Source: Macrothele yani (lineage: Eukaryota > Arthropoda > Arachnida > Araneae > Macrothelidae). From it: a stretch of 64,000 nucleotides of DNA. The stretch's first letter is position 1; each line of letters starts with the position of its first letter. Both the position numbers and the translations under genes were made by a program. Shown here piece by piece: positions 56,228 through 64,000 of this stretch. The DNA lies in assembly GCA_039090855.1 (NCBI GenBank), contig CM076991.1, positions 101,444,021 to 101,508,020 of the forward strand, given 5' to 3'. A model generated the notes under the pieces. It did not search any database and was not told where the DNA came from. It saw nothing but the letters and a program-made list of their open reading frames with translations.

Positions 56228-57150
56228 TTCGAACAGAGACACAATCCTGCTGTAGGTTTCGAGGACAGAAACTTTCTGACTATAGATTCCACATCCACCA
56301 AGGAAGCATAGTTCCGTCCTCGTAAAAATTGGGCTATGGTGCGTTACATGTGATATTCGGATGGGGAGAGATCCGTACAGTATGGAGGATGGAATAGGAT
56401 CTCTGAAGCTTCCATTTCTTGTAGTTTTCGGTGGACCATTCTGGCGTTGGGACTTCTGGGAAGAGATCCGGACAGTATGGAGGATGGAGTAGGATATCTG
56501 AAGCTTCCAATTCTTGTAGTTTTTGGTGGACCACTCTGGCGCTGTGACTTCTGAAACTATCGACTTGTAGCAAAGGCGGCTTGCCATTTATGAGCGCAGA
56601 GTAGCGTTGAAACAGAGCATCAAGGTCTCTCTGCAGTTATTCGGCATAGAGTTACCTGTTTACAGACTGACAATCTGGCACGAATTCCCAGCGCACGGGA
56701 CCTCTCACAATTCCATCAAATGCTCAGCATGACTTTCTTCTCGAATCGCCCTCTTTACCCTAATGATTGTGCCACATGGTGTGACCTCAGACATTAGTTT
56801 CTAGCCGTAAGAAAACGAAGGAATATCCACTTTTCATAGCCTTTGATAACAGGACGCCAAAAAGTATCGTCCTGTGAATTTGGCAGCAATCTGCGACAGA
56901 GAGCGAAATGTTGAACCCCCTGCTGGTGTGTCAGTGATGGGGAACCATTCAGGCTACTGAAGGAGAAACCAAGCTGGTGCAAGTGACGAACGATGGTGGA
57001 TTGGTAACACCCCACCTCATGTGCCAATTGTCGGGTACTACTGATAGCTGTCACAGCTACAACCAGGGTCTCAATGTTGGTGGCCGTCAGACGTCCTGAC
57101 CTCGACTTGTCCTCGAAGCTCGTATACCCAGTATTGTAAAGCCGGAACTA
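56228..57150 (-). pseudogene. Mariner-like transposase, broken, with internal duplication
   Basis: Minus-strand frames contain SRSGR-TATNIETLV and STRQLAHEVGCYQSTIVRHL (second helix-turn-helix, near 57050). LTHQQGVQHFALCRRLL and GYEKWIFLRF (family GDEKWI, first Asp lost) lie near 56840. HSARVVHQKLQELEASDILL then HPPYCPDLFP (near 56500) resembles the family block DNARPH...LPHPPYSPDL. A segment of ~110 bases (GGACCATTCTGGCG... and GGACCACTCTGGCG..., near 56430 and 56530) is duplicated in tandem within the catalytic region. Frame breaks make it inactive. Confidence 0.78.
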
Positions 57151-57434
57151 TTTTCATGCAGTGCTGCCACCAACGGTATAAATTTACTGAAAGTCTCCAT
57201 ATCTTCCATAAATCATCATTATGCTGTAATAATGAACTTCCGAGGTACATACCTTTACCCTAGAGAAGTGTGGTTACGAAGAAAAAAAGGGAACCCGGTA
57301 TGGAAGACTATAATAACATTACTCAAAATTATAATTTCATGACTTGGATTCCGTCCGGTTGACCACGTGAACTGACTATACCAATCAGATTCACGTATGC
57401 GGCAAACAAGACTATATAAGACAGACGTCCTCGG
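57151..57434. other. Unassigned stretch
   Basis: Nothing recognised before the SINE target site. Confidence 0.4.
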
Positions 57435-57447
57435 CTTCTTTCTCCAG

Positions 57448-57864
57448 CTGAGCCGCGGATGGCTTAGTGGTTAGCGAGTCAGACTATCAATGCAAGGTCC
57501 TCAGGTTCGAACCTGAGCTGATCTTTCAGAGATGGTGTGATTTACTAACAATCGCTGAATATCCGCCGTGCATCGGACGAGCACGTTAAGTGACGGACCC
57601 AGGCTGAACCCACTGGTTAAATGGGTATCCTTTCCTATGCCCCCCCACCTGAAATTCTCTCACCCCTCTATATGCAACATCGTACTTGTACGGTGGCGCC
57701 ATCTACTGTACTCTAATCTTACTAAAACTGTTCTGTTAAAGTCGCTAGACTTGCTCTCATTCCTTCCGTTTCCATGTCCTGCCCAAAAGGCGATCTCGCT
57801 GTAGTTGGCTGGGACCTAAACTCTACTCACTGTGGACGGAAGTCCTACAAGAAAATGACAAATA
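57448..57864 (+). mobile_element. tRNA-derived SINE, family B, with 13-bp target duplication
   Basis: CTTCTTTCTCCAG occurs at 57435-57447 and 57865-57877, flanking a 417-bp element. The head has GATGGCTTAGTGGTTAGCGA (A box) and CAGGTTCGAACCTG (B box). The body shares ATCCGCCGTGCATCGGACGA and ACGTTAAGTGACGGACC with the copy at 5704-6022. The tail is CAAGAAAATGACAAATA. The intact duplication suggests a fairly recent insertion. Confidence 0.9.
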
Positions 57865-57877
57865 CTTCTTTCTCCAG

Positions 57878-59538
57878 GCCAGAAGACGGACCAATAGTTG
57901 GTCCGAAAGTACTTGCATTTTAATTGTATTTTAATTAAAACCTTTTAGCTTTGTGGATGCTGTGAGCTCCATTCTGCCTTTTGGTTAATTATCGTGCTTG
58001 GGCGGATTCAGTGTCTACTCAGTTAATAGAATGCATGAAATAAACCTTATTTAATTGGTATAAATTTCTCTCGGTCTTGCTGCCGTGTTTAACCCTATTT
58101 TTCAATAATGACGTAGGAGTACCCAAACCCCACTTTTGTTGATCTCCGTCCTCTGCTCATCTGATAGTGCAACGTGGATCCATGACAAATTCACGTCATC
58201 AGTGTGTTCCACGTCATCGAGACATCCAGTCGACGCAGGCACGCATTTCCTGCAAGAATGGAGATCAAACATTACGCATTATGTATACATTATGTATTTT
58301 TCGAATCAAGATTTCGAAGCGAAAGAATCGTTTCTGCAGACGGACAGACAGACGAATGAAGGGAAGAACAGACATCGATAAAATAATCTTTCCTTTCTCT
58401 ATCAATCAATCACGTGAGAATTTTTTTTCTCTTTGATAATAAGAGAGTTACGGTTTATGCGGACGGAAGGATGGACTTAAGGATAAACACCGATAATCTT
58501 GAACGCATGCCTATATCTATCAGACACAGAACACAAGCAGAATTATAATTTCTGCGTACGGGCGAACAGAGAAACCAACGGGGAAAGGATGGAGGAAATG
58601 TTATCTGCAATCTTATGCAATTCTTCCTATTCATGAGAAAGAAAAAACATCAGATCAACATTTCGAAGCTTAAATACCATTTTTTTGAGGGATGGGGGGG
58701 GGGAGAAAAGGCAACTCAAATCATATGCTTTCCTGCATACCATTTTCATTTAACTAAATTTTAGGAACACGACGAATTTGTTCGCGACAAATCGAGGAAT
58801 AATCATTGAAATTACGCACAATTCAAACGACGCATATTTTTTTCTGTTTCTGGACATCACCACATTCAAATGGAAAAATAAAAGCATGTTTTCGCTGTTG
58901 GTACCGATGTTTAGGAAGAGTTGCTTTTCGCTAAGAATCTGTTGAAGTTTAACCTGATGTATGTACACCTGTCACTTCACAACTTACATTCCTTTCTCTT
59001 GTTTGTGTTATCTCTCAACAGTAGAACCGAAGCTCTACCATTTCCACGGCGGTGAAGCAACAAAAACACTTGAAAGCGAAACAATCTATCTACCAATAAA
59101 AACAAAGAACGAAAACGAAAAGTATACCTTTAAAGGAAAACAGTAATGGTACAAAGAAAAACAAATCAATCTGACTTTTCCTACTTCAGATCAAAGAAAT
59201 GACAAAACTAGTTACCCGCGCCATTATTCCCCAGAATCTTTTCTTTCTCAATTCTGTACCACGTGTTTTAAGGACCGTTGAACAAACGGAATACAATACT
59301 GAGAATACTTAAACCAAGAGATGCTATAAAATGTAGAAGCTTCCTTATGTGTGAACATTTTCAAACGCTTAGAGCAAATATTTTCAAAAGAACAGCAAAT
59401 ATTTTTCAAGCGATTAGAACAAATATTTTCAAACGGTTACAGGGAAAAGTGTACACTACTTTACTAAAAGTCCTGCGACTCCCATGAGCTTGGAGAATGT
59501 TGTCTATGACAATAAAAAAGAAACCTTGCAAATCCGAA
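57878..59538. other. Unassigned region
   Basis: Short repeated phrases (CAGACGGACAGACAGACGAA; GCGGACGGAAGGATGGAC) occur at 58330-58500. G-runs occur near 58690. AACAAATATTTTCAAA-type repeats occur at 59375-59440. No gene or element identified. Confidence 0.4.
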
Positions 59539-59825
59539 GTCTGATCAAAAAGTATCCGGTCGCACTTTATTCTCTTAAACTACTGCAGAAAGGACACGGA
59601 ACCGAGACTAATCGGCGAGCGACCTTGGACTTTGGAGCGCATGCGTGAAACTTTGCCATGTGGTAGGCTATCTCATTTGGTGCTTGACAGTGAAGCTTTA
59701 GCGTTGTGAACTCCTTGCCTGTATCACTGTCTCTTGTGCCGCAATGACTGAGCAAGCTGAGCAGAGAACATGCTCCAAATTTTGCAGCAGACTCAGCTGC
59801 ACTTCAGCTGAAACAATTCAAATTA
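59539..59825 (+). pseudogene. Mariner-like 5' end and transposase N-terminal fragment
   Basis: The terminal word TCTGATCAAAAAGTATCCGG is followed ~200 bases later by a frame starting MTEQAEQRTCSKFCSRLSCT at 59743. This resembles the first helix-turn-helix of mariner transposases. It ends where a pogo-like MITE begins. Nothing of the catalytic domain is left. Confidence 0.6.
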
Positions 59826-59919
59826 CAGTGAAACCTATTCAAGATAGAAACCAAAGACCATAAATTATTTTCCGTTTTAGACAGATTTCTGTTTCATACA
59901 GGATTCGCGGAAGCCACTG
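59826..59919. mobile_element. 94-bp pogo/Tigger-like MITE, TA flanks
   Basis: CAGTGAAACCTATTC at the left and CAGTGGCTTCCGCGAATCC (reverse complement) at the right are flanked by TA on both sides. Internal TTCCGTTTTAGACAG recurs at 63719. CAGTGAAACCT ends with TA duplications are typical of pogo/Tigger-derived MITEs; the family is inferred. Confidence 0.6.
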
Positions 59920-59929
59920 TAATGTAAAC

Positions 59930-60397
59930 ATTTGAATTTTTGTATGCTAATAACATATTCTACATCATCATCATCATTATCAACCATGGGTACAATTTCC
60001 GTAGGTGTTGTTGCCATTTTAACCATATTGTCCCATTGAAGTCTGTTCATTGCAGAGTGGCCCAGTTCTTGTAGAGTTTCACCGCACCAGTCTTTAATAT
60101 TGTCAGCCCGCACATGGTGAGGGCGTCCTCTTGCATTTCTTCCATTCATTAAGATAAACACCAATGTCTTTATATTTCTGTCATTTTTCATTCTGCAGAT
60201 GTGTCCAAAGAGTCTTAGTTTTCTCTGTAAGATTTTTTGCAACAGGGTCTCCTTTAGTTGTATTCTTCTGTACACTTCTTCGTTTCTTATCCTTTGAGTC
60301 CATCCGATTCGTATGATTTTAGGATAGCACTTTCCTTCAAAAACAAGTATCATTCTCTCTGATTTCTTCGTCAATGTCTAAGTCTCGCATCCATATA
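59930..60397 (-). pseudogene. LINE-E, C-terminal part
   Basis: The minus-strand frame from 60374 (165 codons) begins TKKSERMILVFEGKCYPKII. It continues RIGWTQRIRNEEVYRRIQ, LLQKILQRKLRLFGHICRMK and NGRNARGRPHHVRADNIKDW, with CGETLQELGHSA. This is the typical C-terminus of a non-LTR endonuclease/reverse transcriptase. The 3' tail is a (GAT)n run near 59960-59975. The upstream part of the same LINE lies beyond the Tc1 insertion at 61637-62450. Confidence 0.82.
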
Positions 60398-61636
60398 CAC
60401 TATTTTGACAAAAGTCACCGGACACCCCTTCAGAAGCAAATGAACGGTTCCGTTGCGCTGTTAAGATGCGCGGTACACCTGCAAACGGTATAAAAACAAG
60501 CCTACAGCAGACCGCGATTATATCGCACTGCGAGGTTGAGTGAAAATGTCGCGGTAGGAGAGAACTGACTTTGAGAAAGGAAAGATTGTTAGGTGCTATA
60601 CGTATTAGTAGGTTGACCATGAGAGAAACCGAGAGGCGTTTAAATATACCCAAGTCAACTGTTTTGGATGTACTGAATAGGTAGAAGACACATAGCGTGC
60701 CTGAAAGAGCAAAAGGTACCGGCAGACCAAAGGAAATCAGTTATAGGGGACGTCGAAGCCTCAGGAGAGTCGTTACAGCTAATCGAAGGAGTAATGCACA
60801 AGACCGCAGTATACAGGTGAATGAAAATGCTGGAACCTCGGTATGTATACGCACCATTCGCTGAGAACTTCATTGCATGGGTTACCGTGGTCGTGCGGCT
60901 GCTCAAAAGTCTTTCATCTACACTCTGAATGCTATTCGTCGTTTAGCATGGTGTAAAGAACATTTATCGTGGACGGTAGATCAATGGAAACGGGTCCTAT
61001 GGACTGATGAATCCAGATACACGATCCATCAGTCTGATGGCCGTGTGTGAGTATCGCAGCAGCCGGGAAAACGCTATTTACCACAGTGCACTGTTCCTAC
61101 GGTCAAGTTTTAAGCTGGCAGTGTACTCGTGTGGGGGTGTTTTTCTTGGTATGGTCCCGGCCCATTGGTTACCGTGGACAAACGTGTTAACCAGCACATG
61201 TACCTCGATATTCTGGACAATTATGCACTACCAACTCTGTGGCAATACCGAGCCTTGTTGGTACCAGCAGGATAATGCACCGAGCCATAAAGCAAAGACT
61301 GTTACGGCGTGGTTTGATGATTATTCCGTGTCGTGTGTGGACTGGCCAGCACAGAACACTGATCTTAATCCCATAGAGCACCTATGGGATGAATTAGAGT
61401 GCCGCATAAGAAGTTTGGAACCAAGGCCTACTACTAAGCAGCAGTTAGGGGCAATATTATATACTGAATGGAAGCGCATACCTATCGCTGTGTTCCAAAA
61501 CCTTGTCGAAAGCATGTCTCGAAGGGTCAGTGCATGCATTAAGGCCAAAGGTGGACCGACACCGTACTAATGTATGTCAGTAAAGACTATGTTGTGTTTC
61601 TCTTCTAGGTGTCCGGTGACTTTTGTCAATACAGTG
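60398..61636 (+). mobile_element. Tc1-like transposon (family 1), second full-length copy, inactive
   Basis: The ends CACTATTTTGACAAAAGTCA and (reverse complement) CACTGTATTGACAAAAGTCA are flanked by TA (60396-60397, 61637-61638); 1239 bp. The transposase runs on the plus strand from ATG 60546, but an early TAG and many shifts break the DNA-binding half. It lies inside LINE-E at the same position and relative orientation as the Tc1/LINE-E junction at 25256. Confidence 0.9.
60990..61570 (+). pseudogene. Tc1 family-1 transposase, catalytic domain
   Basis: LWTDESRYTIHQSDGRV (first Asp) near 60992 is followed by a stop. After a frameshift near 61250, WYQQDNAPSHKAKTVTAWFD and AQNTDLNPIEHLWDELECRI give the second Asp and the Glu with 34 residues between (DD34E). 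The frame then reads to the natural end, MSRRVSACIKAKGGPTPY at 61570. Every catalytic residue is present but not in one frame. The 187-codon frame starting at 61007 is out of register in its first part. Confidence 0.87.
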
Positions 61637-62450
61637 TAGAATACTGCTGAAGATGCATCTCTTGAGAATGCCCAACTTAGTTTTGAGGCTAATAGCTCTG
61701 CTCTTTCAAATTTTATCCATGGCTTTTAACAGTGTCATAGCCTTTGCAATTCTAATTGAAATATCTTTTTTTGCTGTTTAAGTCATATGTTATACAACTT
61801 CCGATATAAGTGAATTTTTTCCCATTTTAAAGTTCTTTGCCTTCCAGAATGATTTTTTCCTGACTTCATTTGAGCATTGTTTTTGTCTTTTCTATGTTCA
61901 TACATTTACCCATTCTATCCAGTTCTTGTGCCATTTGATCCAGTTTCATTTCATCTCCTTCAATCAATACAATGTAATCTGTGAAACACAGGCGGTTGAA
62001 TCTTTGTCCTCTAATAGAAATTCCCGTGTCCTCATACCTGATTTTGTCCAACATTCTCTCCAGATGTGAGATAAAGATGCTCGCCGAGATTGGATCTCCT
62101 TGTCTTGTACCCCTGCTGGTGGTAAATCAAGCTCCACATCTGTCTCCTATCCTGACAGCAGCCTGTGCATGCATGTTTATTTCTTTCAGAAACCGAATTA
62201 TTATGGCATCCACGCCATATGGTTCCAGCACAACCCAGATGATGTTTTGTTCAATACTGTCAAAAGCTTTTTGGAAGTCCACAAAGCATGTGAAAAGTTT
62301 TTTGTCGTTTTTTCGTGCCTTTTCTGCAGTGAGTCTCAAGGCTAATGTCTGCTGTATGGTGCTCCTGTATTTCGAAGGCGTGCTTGTTCATCCGCCAGGT
62401 CTTCTTCAATCTGTCTTTTTAATATAATCATCAAACTTTTATCCAGACAA
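61637..62450 (-). pseudogene. LINE-E, reverse transcriptase part
   Basis: Minus-strand frames: LTAEKARKNDKKLFTCFVDF then QKAFDSI (motif A, near 62290) and AAVRIGDRCGA (near 62140). RFNRLCFTDYIVLIEGDE (motif C, near 61985) has the family's second Asp of (F/Y)xDD as Tyr. LDQMAQELDRMGKCMNIEKT follows. Frames shift several times. The endonuclease half is missing. Confidence 0.8.
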
Positions 62451-62927
62451 CTAATCAGAGCAATAGTTGTTGTATTCCAATGCATTTCCTTTTTATGGAG
62501 AACTAATATGGAAAACTATCATTCTACACAATTAGTGATTATGTAAGAAAGTGTATTGTTCGTACGTACCTTTACAAAGTAAAAATCACAAACTTCTATT
62601 CCTTTTAAATAATCCAACATCGATTTTTGTACAGAAACATTTCCAACATGAATCATGTATCTCTTCGTTTAGCTATTACCTTTACGCAGCTGCTGTATCT
62701 CGTCTATTTGCTTTAAAATGTCACAAATTTGTGTTTCTACCGGCATTGAACTTCTCTGATAAATGTTGAATACCCACGGTTCCTTTTTCGCGCATTTCAA
62801 TAGCTTTAACTTTTATTTCCAAATCGAGAAAGCTTTGGCGCCATTGCCAGAGGCAAAAGAAAGAACGCATCTCGCAACAAGCAAAGGTTGTGAGTGATGA
62901 ATACATTTTAGGAAATGAAATTGGGAT
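62451..62927. other. Unassigned stretch
   Basis: Nothing recognised. Confidence 0.4.
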
Positions 62928-63165
62928 GGCCGCCCCGGTGGCGCAGTGATCTAAGCGATGGCTTCTGACCATTCGTCCGAAATGAGTCCGGGTTCCAATC
63001 CCAGTGGTGCATGGATGTTATATTAGTCTTACGGCACTGGCTCTTTCTCTTCCTTGCAACGAGAAGCCGTAATTTAGGGCCGGGCGACTGCTTATACCCC
63101 GTTAAGTTACTCACGGTGGTCGTTAAACCTTCAACAAAAAAAAAAAAAGAAAGAAAGAAAAGAAA
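62928..63165 (+). mobile_element. tRNA-derived SINE, family A, complete and uninterrupted
   Basis: GGCCGCCCCGGTGGCGCAGT and GATCTAAGCGATGGCTTCTGAC are followed by CATTCGTCCGAAATGAGTCC, B box GGGTTCCAATCCC and ATGGATGTTATATTAGTC. The end is TGGTCGTTAAACCTTCAAC with a long A/G-rich tail. A likely short duplication GAAATT(T)GGG occurs at 62918 and 63162. It shows the empty TTCTGAC site used by the 14-kb LINE pair elsewhere. Confidence 0.9.
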
Positions 63166-63351
63166 TTTGGGTGCCTTGTTGAAATCCGTACAAAATCCAG
63201 CTGAGAAGACTTTGAATTTAGTATTAGGCAAAGGAGAGCAACGCTGATCACATGACTAAACCTGAGTCGCGCTAGGTGCTCAAGAAGAAGCCAAACAGTG
63301 AGCGCACTGTAGAGTGTGTTTGTGTAAACAATCCGAAAGCAATCTATTTAA
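63166..63351. other. Unassigned spacer
   Basis: Nothing recognised. Confidence 0.35.
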
Positions 63352-63530
63352 CAGAGGGGGGGGGGCGACGAAAAATGGAAGTTTTTGATATCCACCAGAA
63401 CATAATTAAACTTAATGAAAAATAAAAAAAAAAATTAAAGCACTTTTTTCTAATGAAAGTTGATGCATTTTCATTGAATTAATAGAACTTAAAAAAATGA
63501 AAAACTTTTTTTGGGGGGGGGCGTCCACCT
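63352..63530. repeat. Dispersed G-run-bounded repeat, copy 2
   Basis: Between two G-runs (63355 and 63513) the order TTTTTGATATCCACCAGAAC, TTAATGAAAAAT, AATTAAAGCAC, TTTTCTAATG and TTGATGCATTTT repeats that of 20617-20850. Confidence 0.65.
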
Positions 63531-63699
63531 CTAAATACGTTCCTGCTTCAACCTCAAGCAAATTTGTACTGTGTGAAATCATCATTACACTTTTTCGTGC
63601 AATGTTTTGCATTCAATTAAAATATGGTACTTGACGGCACTGGAACATCAGGGAACTTTTCGTTTGCTACGAGGTTCATTTACTCTCTTGCCATCTCCA

Positions 63700-63841
63700 T
63701 TATCGCCTTAGGCGAGTTCCGTTTTAGACAGGATAAATAGTGTGTAATTTTCTATCTTTCATGTCGAGACCAAAAAAGAAAATGTTATGTTTTGAGCAGG
63801 TTCCTATTTTATACAGGTTCCGTGTTAAACAGGTTTTACTG
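63700..63841. mobile_element. pogo/Tigger-like terminal region
   Basis: The minus-strand end CAGTAAAACCTGTTTAACAC next to TA (63841) is followed inward by GGAACCTGTATAAAATAGG. TTCCGTTTTAGACAGGAT at 63719 resembles an inner repeat of the same type. It is related to the MITE at 59826. The second end was not located. Confidence 0.5.
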
Positions 63842-64000
63842 TACTTTGAAAATACTAACGCCATTAGAAGATGACGCAACTCCTCTGCATGACTCCTTCT
63901 CAATGTTGATGAATTGTGGAACCATGGTCAGAGCTATCTCAGGACACCATCTGAGGACGTTTCCACTAGATGCTCCAGAATGTAAAGCCCAGCATGACGG
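63842..64000. other. Unassigned window end
   Basis: No feature recognised before the window closes. Confidence 0.35.

Overview
This window is metazoan nuclear DNA, AT-rich and apparently without any complete host gene. I found no exon set, rRNA or functional tRNA gene that I can defend. Almost everything recognisable is a transposable element, an element fragment, or a tandem repeat. Abundant Tc1/mariner relics, several tRNA-derived SINE families, non-LTR retrotransposons and minisatellites suggest an invertebrate animal, but the sequence does not fix the taxon.

Layout. 0.7-2.8 kb is a diverged ~76-bp tandem array, and 3.8-4.5 kb holds a ~345-bp direct duplication. 5.35-6.0 kb carries two tRNA-SINEs. 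6.4-7.84 kb is a tandem LTR array on the minus strand (three LTR copies separated only by primer-binding sites matching tRNA-Lys). 8.0-8.54 kb is a MITE with TA target duplications. 8.8-11.1 kb is a 51-bp minisatellite that keeps an 825-codon frame open. 11.7-12.66 kb is a Tc1-type foldback element. 13.7-14.5 kb is a 32-bp minisatellite. 14.7-16.7 kb is SINE-rich and includes a palindromic SINE cluster. 16.65-21 kb is a complex satellite (142-bp units) interrupted by a second, nested copy of the 8-kb MITE. 21.3-22.7 kb holds further tRNA-derived repeats.

22.8-26.6 kb is a nested stack. It holds a Tc1 relic, then a CR1/Jockey-like LINE. Inside that LINE sits a Tc1 composite, and inside the composite a piggyBac-like MITE with TTAA duplications. 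The centrepiece, 26.8-40.9 kb, is two near-identical ~7.04-kb Tx1/L1-type LINEs arranged head to tail. They sit at one point inside a tRNA-derived SINE, and the short target motif TTCTGA recurs at all three junctions. Each copy has a gag-like ORF1 with a CCHC knuckle, overlapping by one base (TGATG) an ORF2 with AP-endonuclease, reverse transcriptase and a C-terminal CCHC-like motif. Both copies are broken, mostly by homopolymer-length changes.

41-64 kb continues with SINEs, a MITE inserted in a LINE tail (45.6-46.2 kb), two Tc1-like pseudogenes (46.4-49.6 kb, one with a 32-bp minisatellite inside it), and tandem repeats at 50.3 and 52.8 kb. Further on are another Tc1 pseudogene (53.5-54.5 kb), a mariner pseudogene with a 38-39-bp repeat (55.5-57.15 kb), a SINE with a 13-bp target duplication, and a minus-strand LINE split by a Tc1 element (59.9-62.4 kb). 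A last SINE and pogo-like ends close the window.

There is no operon-like cooperation here. The relations between features are parasitic and historical: insertion order, target choice, and repeats expanding inside dead elements. Coordinates of element ends were read by eye from terminal repeats and target duplications; repeat copy numbers are estimates.
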